Made by a program: the position numbers and the translations under genes. Positions 26,139 through 34,848 of a stretch of DNA of 64,000 bases are shown in pieces. The notes under the pieces were generated by a model. It was given only the letters and a program-made list of their open reading frames with translations. It made no database searches and was not told where the DNA came from. The stretch is from Chryseobacterium sediminis (GTDB lineage Bacteria > Bacteroidota > Bacteroidia > Flavobacteriales > Weeksellaceae). Within the stretch, counting starts at the first letter, position 1. Each line of letters opens with the position of its first letter. The stretch is taken from contig NZ_VUNZ01000003.1 of NCBI RefSeq assembly GCF_008386505.1, forward strand, positions 186,001 through 250,000. The letters run 5' to 3'.

Positions 26139-28463
26139 ATGAGAAATTTTTTACTTGTTGGTTTCTTAATGGCCGGCTTTTTATCCTCCGCACAGACTTA
26201 CTGTACGCCAGCGTTTGCTAGTGGGTGTAGTGGAGGAGATGTGATAGACTCCTTTGCAATTCCGGGTGCCGGATTTGATCATCCTAATACAGGTTGTTCT
26301 ACTGATGCATATGGGGATTATACTGCTATGACAATTAACCTTAGTGCAGGTTTGAGTTATGACTTTAGTGTTAAACATGATTACAGTGATCAGAATGTAC
26401 GTATTTGGATAGATTTTAATAATGACGGAACTTTTGATGACACAGCTCCTGAGCTTGTAGCTTCTGCTAGCAGTACTCTTGTAGGAGCAAATAATATTAC
26501 CTCAGGACTTATCGTAATTCCTTCTACCGTTACTCCGGGTACTTACAGAATGAGAATAGGAGACCGATTCTCCAGCGATCCTATTCCTTGTAATACAGAT
26601 GGGTATGGAGAAGCCCATGATTATACAGTGGTAATTGGTGCGGTTCCAACTTGTTTTGCACCGTCTGCTTTAACGGTATCTGCAGTTACAGCAAATTCAG
26701 CTCAGGTTGCATGGACTGCTCCGGCTTCTGCTCCGGGAAGCGGATATGAATATTATTATTCAACCTCAAGTACATATCCTACGGCTGCTACCGTGGTTTC
26801 AGGAGCAGGAAGTGGATTAACTGCTAGCCTGTCATTACTTACACCAGCTACTACTTATCATGTATGGGCACGTTCCGTATGCAGTACTTCAAATAAAAGT
26901 GCATGGTCTCAGATGGCAACATTTATGACATCGTGTGTTTCTGTGGGAGTGCCGTATGCATTGGATTTTGAAAGTATAACTCCGCCTGATCTTCCGAATT
27001 GTACCTCTGTGGTGAACGATGGTTCAGGAAATATGTGGGAGACAGGAGATCTGGATGCTCAAGGATTTACAGGAAATGTTCTTCAGTATTCTTATGATTA
27101 TGCCAATAGCGCTGATACCTGGTTTTTCACCAACGGAATTAATCTTACAGCAGGAGTTACCTACAGAATAAAATATAAATATGCAAATGCAGAAGGAACT
27201 GTATATGCTGAAAAATTAAAAGTTGCCTACGGAACTTCAGCTACGGGAGCAGGAATGACCAACACATTAGCTGATCACTCGAATATTGTTACCAGTACAG
27301 CAACAAGTACTTTTGTGAATTTTACACCAACTACTACAGGAGTTTATTATTTTGGATTTCAGGCCTACTCTGATGCTAATATGAACCAGTTATATGTGGA
27401 TGATATTAATATTGATGTAGCGCCAGCTTGTAGTGAGCCTAACGCATTAGTTATGTCAAATATTACTGCCGCAGGAGCTACAGTTTCATGGACAGCAGCT
27501 ACTCCTGTGCCGGCAAACGGATATGATATTTATTACAGCACAACCAATACGGCACCTACAGCGACAACTACCCCTAATTTTACAGGAGTTACAGCAACTA
27601 CTTATAATATTCCAAGTTTAGCTGCTTCCACTGCTTATCATGTATGGGTAAGATCTGCGTGCAGTGCTACAAGTAAAAGTATATGGAGTGATCCAGCTAC
27701 ATTTACGACGTTGTGTTCAAGTGCGAACCTTCCTTATACTGTAGATTTTGAAAATATTACCGTTCCAGAGCTTCCGGGCTGTACAATGAACGTTAACACG
27801 GGTGCTGGTAATAATTGGGAAACTGCAGATCCGCCTTCTGATAGCCAAGGATTTACTACCAATGTGTTAAGATATCATTACAATTCTTCCAATACTGCTA
27901 ATGCATGGTTCTTTACCCAGGGATTGAGCCTTACAGCAGGAGTACAGTATACAATTAGCTATAAATATGGAAATAATTCATCTACTTATGTTGAAAAACT
28001 AAAAGTAGCTTTTGGAACTTCACCAGTTGAATCTGCAATGACGGGCGCTATAGCAGATTATTCATCAATCAATGATGAAATGGCTCATACAGAGTCTATA
28101 ACGTTTACGGTTCCAACAACAGGAGTGTATTACTTTGGATTTAATGCCTATTCAGATGCAGACCAGTTTAACCTGTATGTAGATGATATAAGCATTAATA
28201 ATGCAAATCTGGCAACCTCTGAAGTTTCTGCCGCGAAAAACAGTATCAAAGTATATCCTAATCCATTTACGGATGTATTGAACATTTCTGATGTGAAAAA
28301 CGTGAAAAATGTATCAGTAACAGACGTTACGGGAAGATTAGTGAAAACTATTACAAACCCTGAATCTACGATACACTTAAGAGATTTAATGCAGGGTGTT
28401 TACTTGGTAACTTTAGAAATGAAAGACGGATCTAAACAAACCATCAAAGCCATTAAAAAGTAA
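26139..28463 (+). CDS. T9SS type-A surface protein with GEVED, FN3 and adhesin-type jelly-roll modules
   Basis: The 774-residue protein has a signal peptide (MRNFLLVGFLMAGFLSSAQ). Residues ~25-170 form a GEVED-type domain (WIDFNNDGTFDD, ending YGEAHDYTVVIG). It continues with two copies of an FN3 module plus a jelly-roll module: FN3 near 180-265 and 432-525, jelly-roll near 270-428 and 530-690, the latter recognised by TWFFTNGINLTAGVTY and VYYFGFQAYSDA. The jelly-rolls resemble the cleaved-adhesin/MAM type. The sorting domain is at ~705-774 and ends KDGSKQTIKAIKK, nearly the same as in the two genes upstream. Likely cell-surface adhesion or glycan binding. Confidence 0.85.
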   Translation: MRNFLLVGFLMAGFLSSAQTYCTPAFASGCSGGDVIDSFAIPGAGFDHPNTGCSTDAYGDYTAMTINLSAGLSYDFSVKHDYSDQNVRIWIDFNNDGTFDDTAPELVASASSTLVGANNITSGLIVIPSTVTPGTYRMRIGDRFSSDPIPCNTDGYGEAHDYTVVIGAVPTCFAPSALTVSAVTANSAQVAWTAPASAPGSGYEYYYSTSSTYPTAATVVSGAGSGLTASLSLLTPATTYHVWARSVCSTSNKSAWSQMATFMTSCVSVGVPYALDFESITPPDLPNCTSVVNDGSGNMWETGDLDAQGFTGNVLQYSYDYANSADTWFFTNGINLTAGVTYRIKYKYANAEGTVYAEKLKVAYGTSATGAGMTNTLADHSNIVTSTATSTFVNFTPTTTGVYYFGFQAYSDANMNQLYVDDINIDVAPACSEPNALVMSNITAAGATVSWTAATPVPANGYDIYYSTTNTAPTATTTPNFTGVTATTYNIPSLAASTAYHVWVRSACSATSKSIWSDPATFTTLCSSANLPYTVDFENITVPELPGCTMNVNTGAGNNWETADPPSDSQGFTTNVLRYHYNSSNTANAWFFTQGLSLTAGVQYTISYKYGNNSSTYVEKLKVAFGTSPVESAMTGAIADYSSINDEMAHTESITFTVPTTGVYYFGFNAYSDADQFNLYVDDISINNANLATSEVSAAKNSIKVYPNPFTDVLNISDVKNVKNVSVTDVTGRLVKTITNPESTIHLRDLMQGVYLVTLEMKDGSKQTIKAIKK

Positions 28464-28486
28464 TTTATCATTTAAATAAAAAGAAG

Positions 28487-28515
28487 AGACGGGTCATATT
28501 TGATCCGTCTTTTTA
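28487..28515 (+). terminator. Terminator of the GEVED protein gene
   Basis: AGACGGGTCA and TGATCCGTCT pair with one G-T contact around a four-base loop, then five T, 24 bases past the stop. Confidence 0.85.
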
Positions 28516-28551
28516 TTGAGATTAAAGATTGATGTGAAAAACATTTATGAA

Positions 28552-28583
28552 AAAAGATGAACGAAATATTTCGTTCATCTTTT
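28552..28583. terminator. Perfect 32-base palindrome, terminator of the minus-strand small gene
   Basis: AAAAGATGAACGAAAT and its complement abut without spacer. It lies about 50 bases past the stop of the small minus-strand gene (28632) and is symmetrical, so it may act in both directions. Confidence 0.7.
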
Positions 28584-28631
28584 ATTTTATCCTATTCTTA
28601 TTCTTGATTATAAATTATTACCCATTACTCA

Positions 28632-28790
28632 TTATTTATTGGGTACCGGCTGTATTTCTCCCTTATTCATAAGGTCAAAAACAGTAGGGAAGAACATTAC
28701 TAATATAAAATAAATGATGATCATCAGCACAATCAGTGCAAAAAGAATAATCACTAGGCTATTGGGTCTGTTTTTCTTTTTCGGTTCCAT
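28632..28790 (-). CDS. 52-residue single-pass membrane peptide
   Basis: The ORF runs from ATG 28790 to TAA at 28632: a basic start (MEPKKKNRPNS), one long hydrophobic helix (LVIILFALIVLMIIIYFILV, residues 12-31) and a short polar tail ending VPNK. It starts 43 bases after the potassium-channel stop on the same strand and is followed by a terminator-like palindrome, so it probably shares the channel transcript. Positive-inside topology puts the N-terminus in the cytoplasm. Whether it is a channel accessory subunit is a guess. Confidence 0.6.
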   Translation of the reverse strand: MEPKKKNRPNSLVIILFALIVLMIIIYFILVMFFPTVFDLMNKGEIQPVPNK

Positions 28791-28833
28791 GATTTTGTGG
28801 TATTTAGTGAATAAATTTTACTTATACCAAATA

Positions 28834-29661
28834 TCAAGCTAATTTCTTGCCACATTTCTTGCAATACCTAGCATCATCATCAATATCTTCATTGCCGCAA
28901 CGTTCACAGATCAGTTCCAGGTTTTGTCTCTTGTTTCTCATTTCTGCCGTTACAATACCGGTAGGAACAGCAATAATGGAATAACCGGCCAGCATCAGAA
29001 CAACCGCAAAAAACTTTCCTAAAGGTGTAATAGGAGATACATCACCATATCCTACAGTAGTTACAGTAACAACGGCCCAGTAGATAGATTGCGGTATGGT
29101 TTCAAATCCCTGTCGTCCACCTTCCACCATAAACATCAGTGATCCTACAATAACGGAAAATATAATCAGGAACAGAAGGAAAATGTAAATCTTTCTAGAG
29201 CTGTTTTTCAAAGCCCGTACAATAAGATAGCCGTCATTCATAAAATCCAGCAAATTGAAAATCCTGAAGATTCTCAACATTCTCAGCATTCTGAAAATCA
29301 GAAAATATTTAGTGATAGGAAAGAAAAAGCTGAGGAAAAAAGGAACCAGCGCGAGAAAATCTATTACTCCGAAAAAACTGAAAATATAGCTTCGCTTATT
29401 CTTTACGACAGCAATACGCATAGAATATTCAAGAGTGAAGAAAATCGAAATCACCCACTCCAGAATCAGGAAGGTATAATGAAACCTTTTATCAAGCTTA
29501 GGTACACTTTCCATCATAATAATGGCAGTACTTGCAAGAATTAAAGATAATAAGATGATATCGAACAGTTTTCCGAGTCTGGTATCGGAACGATAAATTA
29601 TCCGGTAAAGGAATCTTTTCCAAAGATTGTCTTCAGGAACAAGATTATGTTCTCTTTCCAT
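28834..29661 (-). CDS. Voltage-gated-type potassium channel with C-terminal zinc ribbon
   Basis: The 275-residue protein has a six-helix layout: S1-S4 at ~30-150, with an arginine-bearing S4 (FRMLRMLRIFRIFNLLDF), then S5, a pore loop with the selectivity filter TVTTVGYGDVSP (~205) and S6 (~220-240). The cytoplasmic tail ends CERCGNEDIDDDARYCKKCGKKL, four cysteines spaced as in a zinc ribbon. It should form a tetrameric potassium channel in the inner membrane, with the ribbon as a possible assembly or sensing module. Promoter not identified. Confidence 0.9.
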   Translation of the reverse strand: MEREHNLVPEDNLWKRFLYRIIYRSDTRLGKLFDIILLSLILASTAIIMMESVPKLDKRFHYTFLILEWVISIFFTLEYSMRIAVVKNKRSYIFSFFGVIDFLALVPFFLSFFFPITKYFLIFRMLRMLRIFRIFNLLDFMNDGYLIVRALKNSSRKIYIFLLFLIIFSVIVGSLMFMVEGGRQGFETIPQSIYWAVVTVTTVGYGDVSPITPLGKFFAVVLMLAGYSIIAVPTGIVTAEMRNKRQNLELICERCGNEDIDDDARYCKKCGKKLA

Positions 29662-29910
29662 TTATATAGGTTATTTCACAGCGAAGTTAATAATTTCTAA
29701 AGAGTATAGAGTAAAGATATGATTGTTAAAAGAATCCTGCAAATGTTAAAATTATTTTCATCATCAAAAAGTGAATTATTAACAGTTAATTTAATGATTT
29801 TCAACACATTATAATAAACAAAATACGAATAAAAAATGACATATAAAAATTTATTTTTTAACATAATATTAATTCAAGTTTGTAATTTTATTCAACAAAA
29901 GCTTTATATC

Positions 29911-30759
29911 ATGAGAAAAATTTTAACCTTGTTTATTCTGTCTTTCATAAGCAGTTTTGTACATGCTCAGGTTGGGATTAATACTTCAACACCCAATGGT
30001 GCTGCAGTACTGGATATAGTCTCCAACCAGAAAGGGATTCTCATTCCTCGTCTTACAGATACTGACCGGGACACAAACCTGGCTGATAATGACGCTTCCA
30101 CAGTACCTCCTGCAGGGGTTGTGAATGCTAACCTTACTGCAGGAACACTTATTTTTAATACGACAACGAATAACTTCCAGTATTGGGATGGTACCCTCTG
30201 GAGACAGCTTTTTGTTCCCACATCTTCTCAGGCTGGTAACGACGGAGTCGTTAAAATCAATTCTGGAAACGCAAATGTAAAACCTTCATTCAGTTTAAGT
30301 GCAGCAGGAAGCGGGTATGGGGCAAGGCAACAAGTGCTTTATGCCACACCGTTGATCTTTGCAGCAAGTCCTACTACAAGCTGGCCGGAAACCACTGTTC
30401 CATTTCCGGGAGTTACCTCAAACATCTATATTTCAGCTACTGGTAAATGGAGAGAAAATGAAATTAACGGACAAGTCCATGTCTGGAGAGCTATCGCTAC
30501 TATTACTCCCGGATCTAACTCTTCAGGATCTGTAAAGGCTACTTTTAAAAATCCTGACTCCGGTTTTGAAATTAACTCGATCCAGTTATTACCAAGCGGT
30601 TCAAGCGGAACAGGTAACATTCTTACCTTCTATTTCTATACTATTGCCGATCCTGCGAGTCTTGATCCGGGAAAAGGTTATCAGCTCTTTATGGAAGCCG
30701 ATATAAACTGTAGTGTGGTAGTGGAGTCCTTTACAAGAGTATCGCTTTTCAAAGATTAA
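29911..30759 (+). CDS. Exported protein of unknown function with VGINTSTP start
   Basis: From ATG 29911 the protein has 282 residues; the in-frame ATG 75 bases earlier would bury the leader. The signal peptide is MRKILTLFILSFISSFVHAQ. The mature start VGINTSTPNGAAVLDIVSNQ, then KGILIPRLT and TLIFNTTTNNFQYWDGTLW, is a pattern frequent in Bacteroidota surface and fimbrial-like proteins and reminiscent of phage tail-fibre heads. The rest is beta-rich with no recognised catalytic motif. No T9SS sorting domain is visible, so it probably stays periplasmic or on the outer membrane. It is monocistronic, with its own terminator. Confidence 0.75.
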   Translation: MRKILTLFILSFISSFVHAQVGINTSTPNGAAVLDIVSNQKGILIPRLTDTDRDTNLADNDASTVPPAGVVNANLTAGTLIFNTTTNNFQYWDGTLWRQLFVPTSSQAGNDGVVKINSGNANVKPSFSLSAAGSGYGARQQVLYATPLIFAASPTTSWPETTVPFPGVTSNIYISATGKWRENEINGQVHVWRAIATITPGSNSSGSVKATFKNPDSGFEINSIQLLPSGSSGTGNILTFYFYTIADPASLDPGKGYQLFMEADINCSVVVESFTRVSLFKD

Positions 30760-30788
30760 CAGTCTATTTATTTTTTTATATCAAATTC

Positions 30789-30817
30789 AAACCGGCCGAT
30801 GAAAGCCGGTTTTTTTA
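30789..30817 (+). terminator. Terminator of the exported-protein gene
   Basis: AACCGGC and GCCGGTT pair around an eight-base loop and are followed by seven T, 29 bases past the stop. Confidence 0.88.
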
Positions 30818-30835
30818 TTGTAGCAGAAATATTCT

Positions 30836-30864
30836 TTGGATCTTTAGTAAAATTAATATCTTCG
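30836..30864 (+). promoter_or_regulatory. Promoter of the Nif3/coiled-coil operon
   Basis: TTG (30836-30838), 18 bases, TATCTTCG (30857-30864), then ATG 23 bases further on. It has the same -7 sequence as the Lrp promoter. Confidence 0.6.
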
Positions 30865-30887
30865 CTGTAACCGTAAAATATAAATTA

Positions 30888-31985
30888 ATGAAGCTAAAAA
30901 CTGTAATTGCAAAGATTGAAGAGGAAATAAGTATCAGACAGGCAGAAGATTTTGATAATGTAGGCCTGTTGTGTGGTGTTTATGATCGTGATGTATCTGG
31001 GATTCTGGTTTGTCATGATGCTCTGGAAAATGTTGTAGATGAAGCTGTTGAAAGAAACTGCAATTTGATTGTATGCTTCCATCCGATTATATTTTCCGGA
31101 CTCAAATCTCTAACGGGGAAAAACTATGTAGAAAGAGCAGTCTTAAAGGCTATTGAAAATAAAGTAGCAATCTATGCCATTCATACAGCATTTGATAATG
31201 ATTTCTTTGGAGTTAATTATGGAATTTGCAGACAGTTGGGATTAAAGAATATGAAAATCCTTCAGCCGAAAGAGAATAATTTAAAACAACTGACGGTTTT
31301 TGTTCCGAAAGAGTATTCCGAAAAAGTAAAAGAAGCCATGTTTTCAGCGGGAGCGGGAAATATCGGTTTCTATGACGAATGCAGTTTTACGGTGAATGGT
31401 AACGGAACATTCAGACCGGTGGAAGGTTCAAATCCGTTCTCAGGACAGCAGAATGTTCGTGAAAACGCAGATGAAGATATGATCTCTGTGATTTTTGAAG
31501 GCTTTAAACAAGGTCAGATTGTGGGAGCAATGAAAGCCGCACATCCTTACGAAGAAGTGGCTCATCAGATATACAGCCTTGATAATAAAAACCAACATAC
31601 CGGACTGGGAATGTACGGTGACCTGGAAGAGGAAATGGATGAAAAAGATTTCCTGAAGTTTGTAAAAGAAAAGTTTGGTCTTGAAGTGATAAAACATTCT
31701 TCTTTCAACAATAAAAAAATCAAAAGAGTAGGGGTTCTGGGTGGTTCCGGAGCAAGTGGGATAAGATCTGCAGCTTCCAGAAAATGTGATGCTTATCTTA
31801 CCGGAGATCTTAAATATCACGACTATTTCTTAGCAGAGTCTAAAATGCTGATTTGTGATATTGGGCATTATGAATCAGAACAATTTGTTACTCAACAATT
31901 ATTTGAAATTTTTTCACAAAAATTTAGTACATTTGCAATTTCAAAATCTATTGAAAAAACAAACCCAGTAAATTATTTCATTTAA
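30888..31985 (+). CDS. Nif3-like dinuclear metal centre protein (YqfO type)
   Basis: The 365-residue protein has the two metal-binding clusters of the Nif3 family: CFHPIIFSGLKSLTG (~63-77) and, near the C-terminus, DIGHYESEQF (~325). Between them (~125-235) lies the PII-like insertion of the longer YqfO/YbgI relatives (KQLTVFVPKEYSEKV, then AAHPYEEVAHQIYSL). Members form hexamers binding two metals; their physiological role is still poorly defined, with GTP cyclohydrolase claims for some. It begins an operon with the coiled-coil protein two bases downstream, a pairing common in Bacteroidota. Confidence 0.9.
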   Translation: MKLKTVIAKIEEEISIRQAEDFDNVGLLCGVYDRDVSGILVCHDALENVVDEAVERNCNLIVCFHPIIFSGLKSLTGKNYVERAVLKAIENKVAIYAIHTAFDNDFFGVNYGICRQLGLKNMKILQPKENNLKQLTVFVPKEYSEKVKEAMFSAGAGNIGFYDECSFTVNGNGTFRPVEGSNPFSGQQNVRENADEDMISVIFEGFKQGQIVGAMKAAHPYEEVAHQIYSLDNKNQHTGLGMYGDLEEEMDEKDFLKFVKEKFGLEVIKHSSFNNKKIKRVGVLGGSGASGIRSAASRKCDAYLTGDLKYHDYFLAESKMLICDIGHYESEQFVTQQLFEIFSQKFSTFAISKSIEKTNPVNYFI

Positions 31986-31987
31986 AT

Positions 31988-32764
31988 ATGGCAAAAACCA
32001 ACGATATTTCAGTTGAAGAAAAATTAAGAGCTTTATACGATTTACAGATCATTGATTCAAGATTGGATGAAATCCGAAATACTAGAGGAGAATTGCCAAT
32101 TGAAGTTGAAGATCTTGAAATCGAGATTGAAGGTCTTGAAAAAAGAGCTGAAAAATTTCATGCTGATATCAAAGATCAGGACGATCAGATCAAAACAAAG
32201 CATGAAGTTATTAACCATGCTAAAACTTTAATTGAGAAGTACAAATCTCAGCAGGATAATGTAAGAAACAATAAAGAGTTTGAAGCATTAGGAAAAGAAA
32301 TGGAATTCCAGGATCTGGAAATTCAGCTTGCTGAAAAAAGAATTAAAGAATTCGGAGCTAAAATTGCTCATAAAAACGAAACTTTAAGTGAACTGAATAC
32401 GAAGATCGACGATTTGAAAAGCCACTTGAAATTCAAGAAAGAAGAATTAGAAGGTCTTATCTCTGAAACTCAGAAAGAAGAAGAGTATCTTTTAGAGCAA
32501 TCTAAAGAATTTGCAGGTAAAATTGATGAGAGATTATTAGCTTCTTACAACAGAATCAGAACAAACTCTATCAATGGTCTTGCAGTAGTAGGATTAGAAA
32601 GAGGGGCTCCAAAAGGATCTTTCTTTACAATCCCGCCTCAAAAGCAAATGGAAATTGCTCAGAGAAAGAAAATTATTATTGATGAGCATTCAGGGAAAAT
32701 CCTTGTTGATGACGAATTGGTAATGGAAGAAAACGAAAGAATGAAATCTGTAATTAAATTCTAA
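31988..32764 (+). CDS. Coiled-coil protein of the C4 zinc-ribbon family, cysteines absent
   Basis: The 258-residue protein is nearly all helix: residues ~10-180 form a long antiparallel coiled coil rich in Glu and Lys. The C-terminal part (~200-250) aligns with the zinc-ribbon end of the CT398-like family, including FFTIPPQKQMEIAQRKKIII, but where the family has Cys-x-x-Cys pairs this protein reads GAPKG and DEHSGK. There is no cysteine in the whole protein, so it cannot hold the zinc. It is the second gene of the Nif3 operon, two bases after that stop. A role in nucleic-acid handling is suggested for the family but not shown here. Confidence 0.85.
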   Translation: MAKTNDISVEEKLRALYDLQIIDSRLDEIRNTRGELPIEVEDLEIEIEGLEKRAEKFHADIKDQDDQIKTKHEVINHAKTLIEKYKSQQDNVRNNKEFEALGKEMEFQDLEIQLAEKRIKEFGAKIAHKNETLSELNTKIDDLKSHLKFKKEELEGLISETQKEEEYLLEQSKEFAGKIDERLLASYNRIRTNSINGLAVVGLERGAPKGSFFTIPPQKQMEIAQRKKIIIDEHSGKILVDDELVMEENERMKSVIKF

Positions 32765-32786
32765 TTATTTGATTTTTAAATTATAC

Positions 32787-32818
32787 AAAAGCTGTTTCAG
32801 AAATGAAACAGCTTTTTT
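32787..32818 (+). terminator. Terminator of the Nif3 operon
   Basis: AAAAGCTGTTTCA and TGAAACAGCTTTT pair perfectly around a short loop and run into T residues, 22 bases past the stop. Confidence 0.9.
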
Positions 32819-32856
32819 GTGTGTTTATTTTCATAAAGCCCGTTTAGTTGCGGCGT

Positions 32857-33029
32857 CTTTGTTATTCCGTAGGAATCTATATGATGTTAAAAGAATGTGT
32901 AGAGATTCCTACGGAATGACAAAGGTTGTGCTGTAATTCGATTAAAAAACTCAATGACGGACAATCAATAGAATGGGCTTTAGCCTGTTTAATCAAAAAC
33001 AAACCTTCCTTATTGGCTTTAGTCAAAAC
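32857..33029. repeat. Composite dispersed repeat, copy 2, with extra inverted TTCCGTAGGAATCT arms
   Basis: The reverse complement of 32903-33029 repeats the blocks at 5013-5117: GTTTTGACTAAAGCC, AGGTTTG, GGCTAAAGCC, CTATTGA and GTCATTCCGTAGGAATCT. In addition 32857-32878 and 32903-32924 are inverted copies of the TTCCGTAGGAATCT motif with a 24-base loop. With terminators at both sides it fills the 305-bp gap between convergent genes. Confidence 0.7.
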
Positions 33030-33032
33030 ATA

Positions 33033-33060
33033 AAAAAAACCGCCTCAAAATGAAGCGGCT
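33033..33060 (-). terminator. Terminator of the acyl-CoA ligase gene
   Basis: On the minus strand AGCCGCTTCA and TGAGGCGGTT pair, followed by seven T, within 40 bases of the stop codon at 33070. Confidence 0.85.
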
Positions 33061-33069
33061 GATATTATT

Positions 33070-34848
33070 TTAATCCTGATGATCATACATCTTATTATAC
33101 AAAGCTATAAACTTCTCTTTTACCGCTTTTCTTTTCAGTTTTAAAGTTGGAGTAAGCAATCCACTTTCAATACTCCATATTTCAGGAGTAAGTTCAATCT
33201 TTTTGATTTTCTCCCAGTTTCCAAGGTGTTCGTTGATTCCTTCAATTTCCTTTTCAATTCTTTGCTTCAGCTCAGGACTTTTTGCAATCTCTTCCGGGGT
33301 AGAGCCTACATTCAGATTGTTTCTCATAGCCCAGCTTTTTGCAAATTCAAAATCAGGCTGCACCAAAGCACATGGCATTTTTTCACCATCACCTACCACC
33401 ATGATCTGCTCTATGAATTTAGAAGCTTTTGCTAAATTTTCAATAGTCTGAGGGGCAATATATTTTCCGCCGGATGTTTTGAACATTTCTTTCTTACGGT
33501 CAGTAATCTGTAAAAAACCGTCACTGTCAATATGCCCGATATCTCCCGTCTTGAAAAAACCATCTTCTGTAAAAGCTTCTTTAGTCATTTCTTCATTTTG
33601 GAAATACCCTTTGAAAACTGATGGTCCTTTTACGGTAATTTCGCCATCTTCCTGGATCTTTACTTTTAAATTATCCAACGGAATACCTACCGTTCCCACT
33701 TTCATTTTCTCAAAACTGTTTACAGAAATTACCGGAGAAGTCTCTGTTAAACCATAACCTTCCAAAATAGGAATTCCCGCATTCTGGAACATTAAGTTAA
33801 GTCTTGTAGACAAAGCTGCAGATCCTGAAACCAATGTCACGATTTCACCACCTAAACCTTCTCTCCATTTAGAAAATACAAGTTTATCAGCAATAATTTC
33901 CTGAAGTCCGGATGGTTTTGAGATCACTTTCTTTTTACTGATCAGATTCAAAGCCCAGAAGAATATTTTTGATTTCAATCCTCCGGCAGAAGATCCCGTA
34001 TTGTAAATCTTATCATATACTTTTTCTACCAGTCTTGGTACTACAGTCATATAATGAGGCTTCACTTCTTTTACGTTTTCACCCATTTTCTCGATGCTTT
34101 CAGCAAAATAAAGAGAAAAACCGTTATATTGATAAAGATAGAACAGCATTCTTTCAAAGATATGGCAGATAGGCAGGAAGCTTAATGCCCTTGTTTCCTT
34201 ATAGTCTAAGCTCTTTCTCTTTGGAATCCTTGGAATAGCACCCAATACGTTTGAAACAATATTGTTGTGCGTAAGCATTACTCCTTTAGGTCTCCCGGTA
34301 GTTCCGGAAGTATAAATAATAGTCGCCAGATCCTCTGTATTGATCGCATTGGAAAGATCATCTACTTCAATTTGTGTAGACTCATCTTTACCCAGATCAA
34401 GGATTTCTCTCCAGTTGGCAGCACCGCTGATGTTATCAAAAGTGAATATTCCCTGTAGACTTGGAATATTATGTTTTACCTTCATTACCTTAGTCAACAG
34501 CTCTTTATCAGAAACAAAACAGTACTGAATTTCGGCATTGTTGAAGATAAATTCGTAATCTTCGGGGGAAATACTTGGATAAACAGGTACAGAAACTACT
34601 CCGATCTGAGAAAGTCCAAAGTCCATAATAGCCCATTCAGTACGGGAATTGGTAGTAATCAAAGCGATCTTATCACCCGGTTTTATGCCCAGCTTCAGTA
34701 ACCCTCTGGATATCTTATTTCCCTCATTAATAAACTCCTGAGTAGAAGTTTTTTTCCACTCACCCTGATACTTCGTTACAAACATATCCGTTTTAGGATA
34801 TTTTTCTAAAGCGTAGTGCGGAATATCGAATAATCTCTTGATCGTCAT
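33070..34848 (-). CDS. AMP-forming long-chain acyl-CoA synthetase
   Basis: The 592-residue protein has the P-loop-like AMP motif TIIYTSGTTGRPKGVMLTH (~178-196), the adenylation motif GYGLTETSP (~380) and the hinge TGDIGHIDSDGFLQITDRKKEM (~450). The C-terminal lysine region reads LTPTLKLKRKAV (~565), the normal end of the family. It activates long-chain fatty acids with ATP and CoA at the membrane surface. It is divergent from an acyl-CoA dehydrogenase, which carries out the next catabolic step, so shared control is likely. Confidence 0.93.
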   Translation of the reverse strand: MTIKRLFDIPHYALEKYPKTDMFVTKYQGEWKKTSTQEFINEGNKISRGLLKLGIKPGDKIALITTNSRTEWAIMDFGLSQIGVVSVPVYPSISPEDYEFIFNNAEIQYCFVSDKELLTKVMKVKHNIPSLQGIFTFDNISGAANWREILDLGKDESTQIEVDDLSNAINTEDLATIIYTSGTTGRPKGVMLTHNNIVSNVLGAIPRIPKRKSLDYKETRALSFLPICHIFERMLFYLYQYNGFSLYFAESIEKMGENVKEVKPHYMTVVPRLVEKVYDKIYNTGSSAGGLKSKIFFWALNLISKKKVISKPSGLQEIIADKLVFSKWREGLGGEIVTLVSGSAALSTRLNLMFQNAGIPILEGYGLTETSPVISVNSFEKMKVGTVGIPLDNLKVKIQEDGEITVKGPSVFKGYFQNEEMTKEAFTEDGFFKTGDIGHIDSDGFLQITDRKKEMFKTSGGKYIAPQTIENLAKASKFIEQIMVVGDGEKMPCALVQPDFEFAKSWAMRNNLNVGSTPEEIAKSPELKQRIEKEIEGINEHLGNWEKIKKIELTPEIWSIESGLLTPTLKLKRKAVKEKFIALYNKMYDHQD

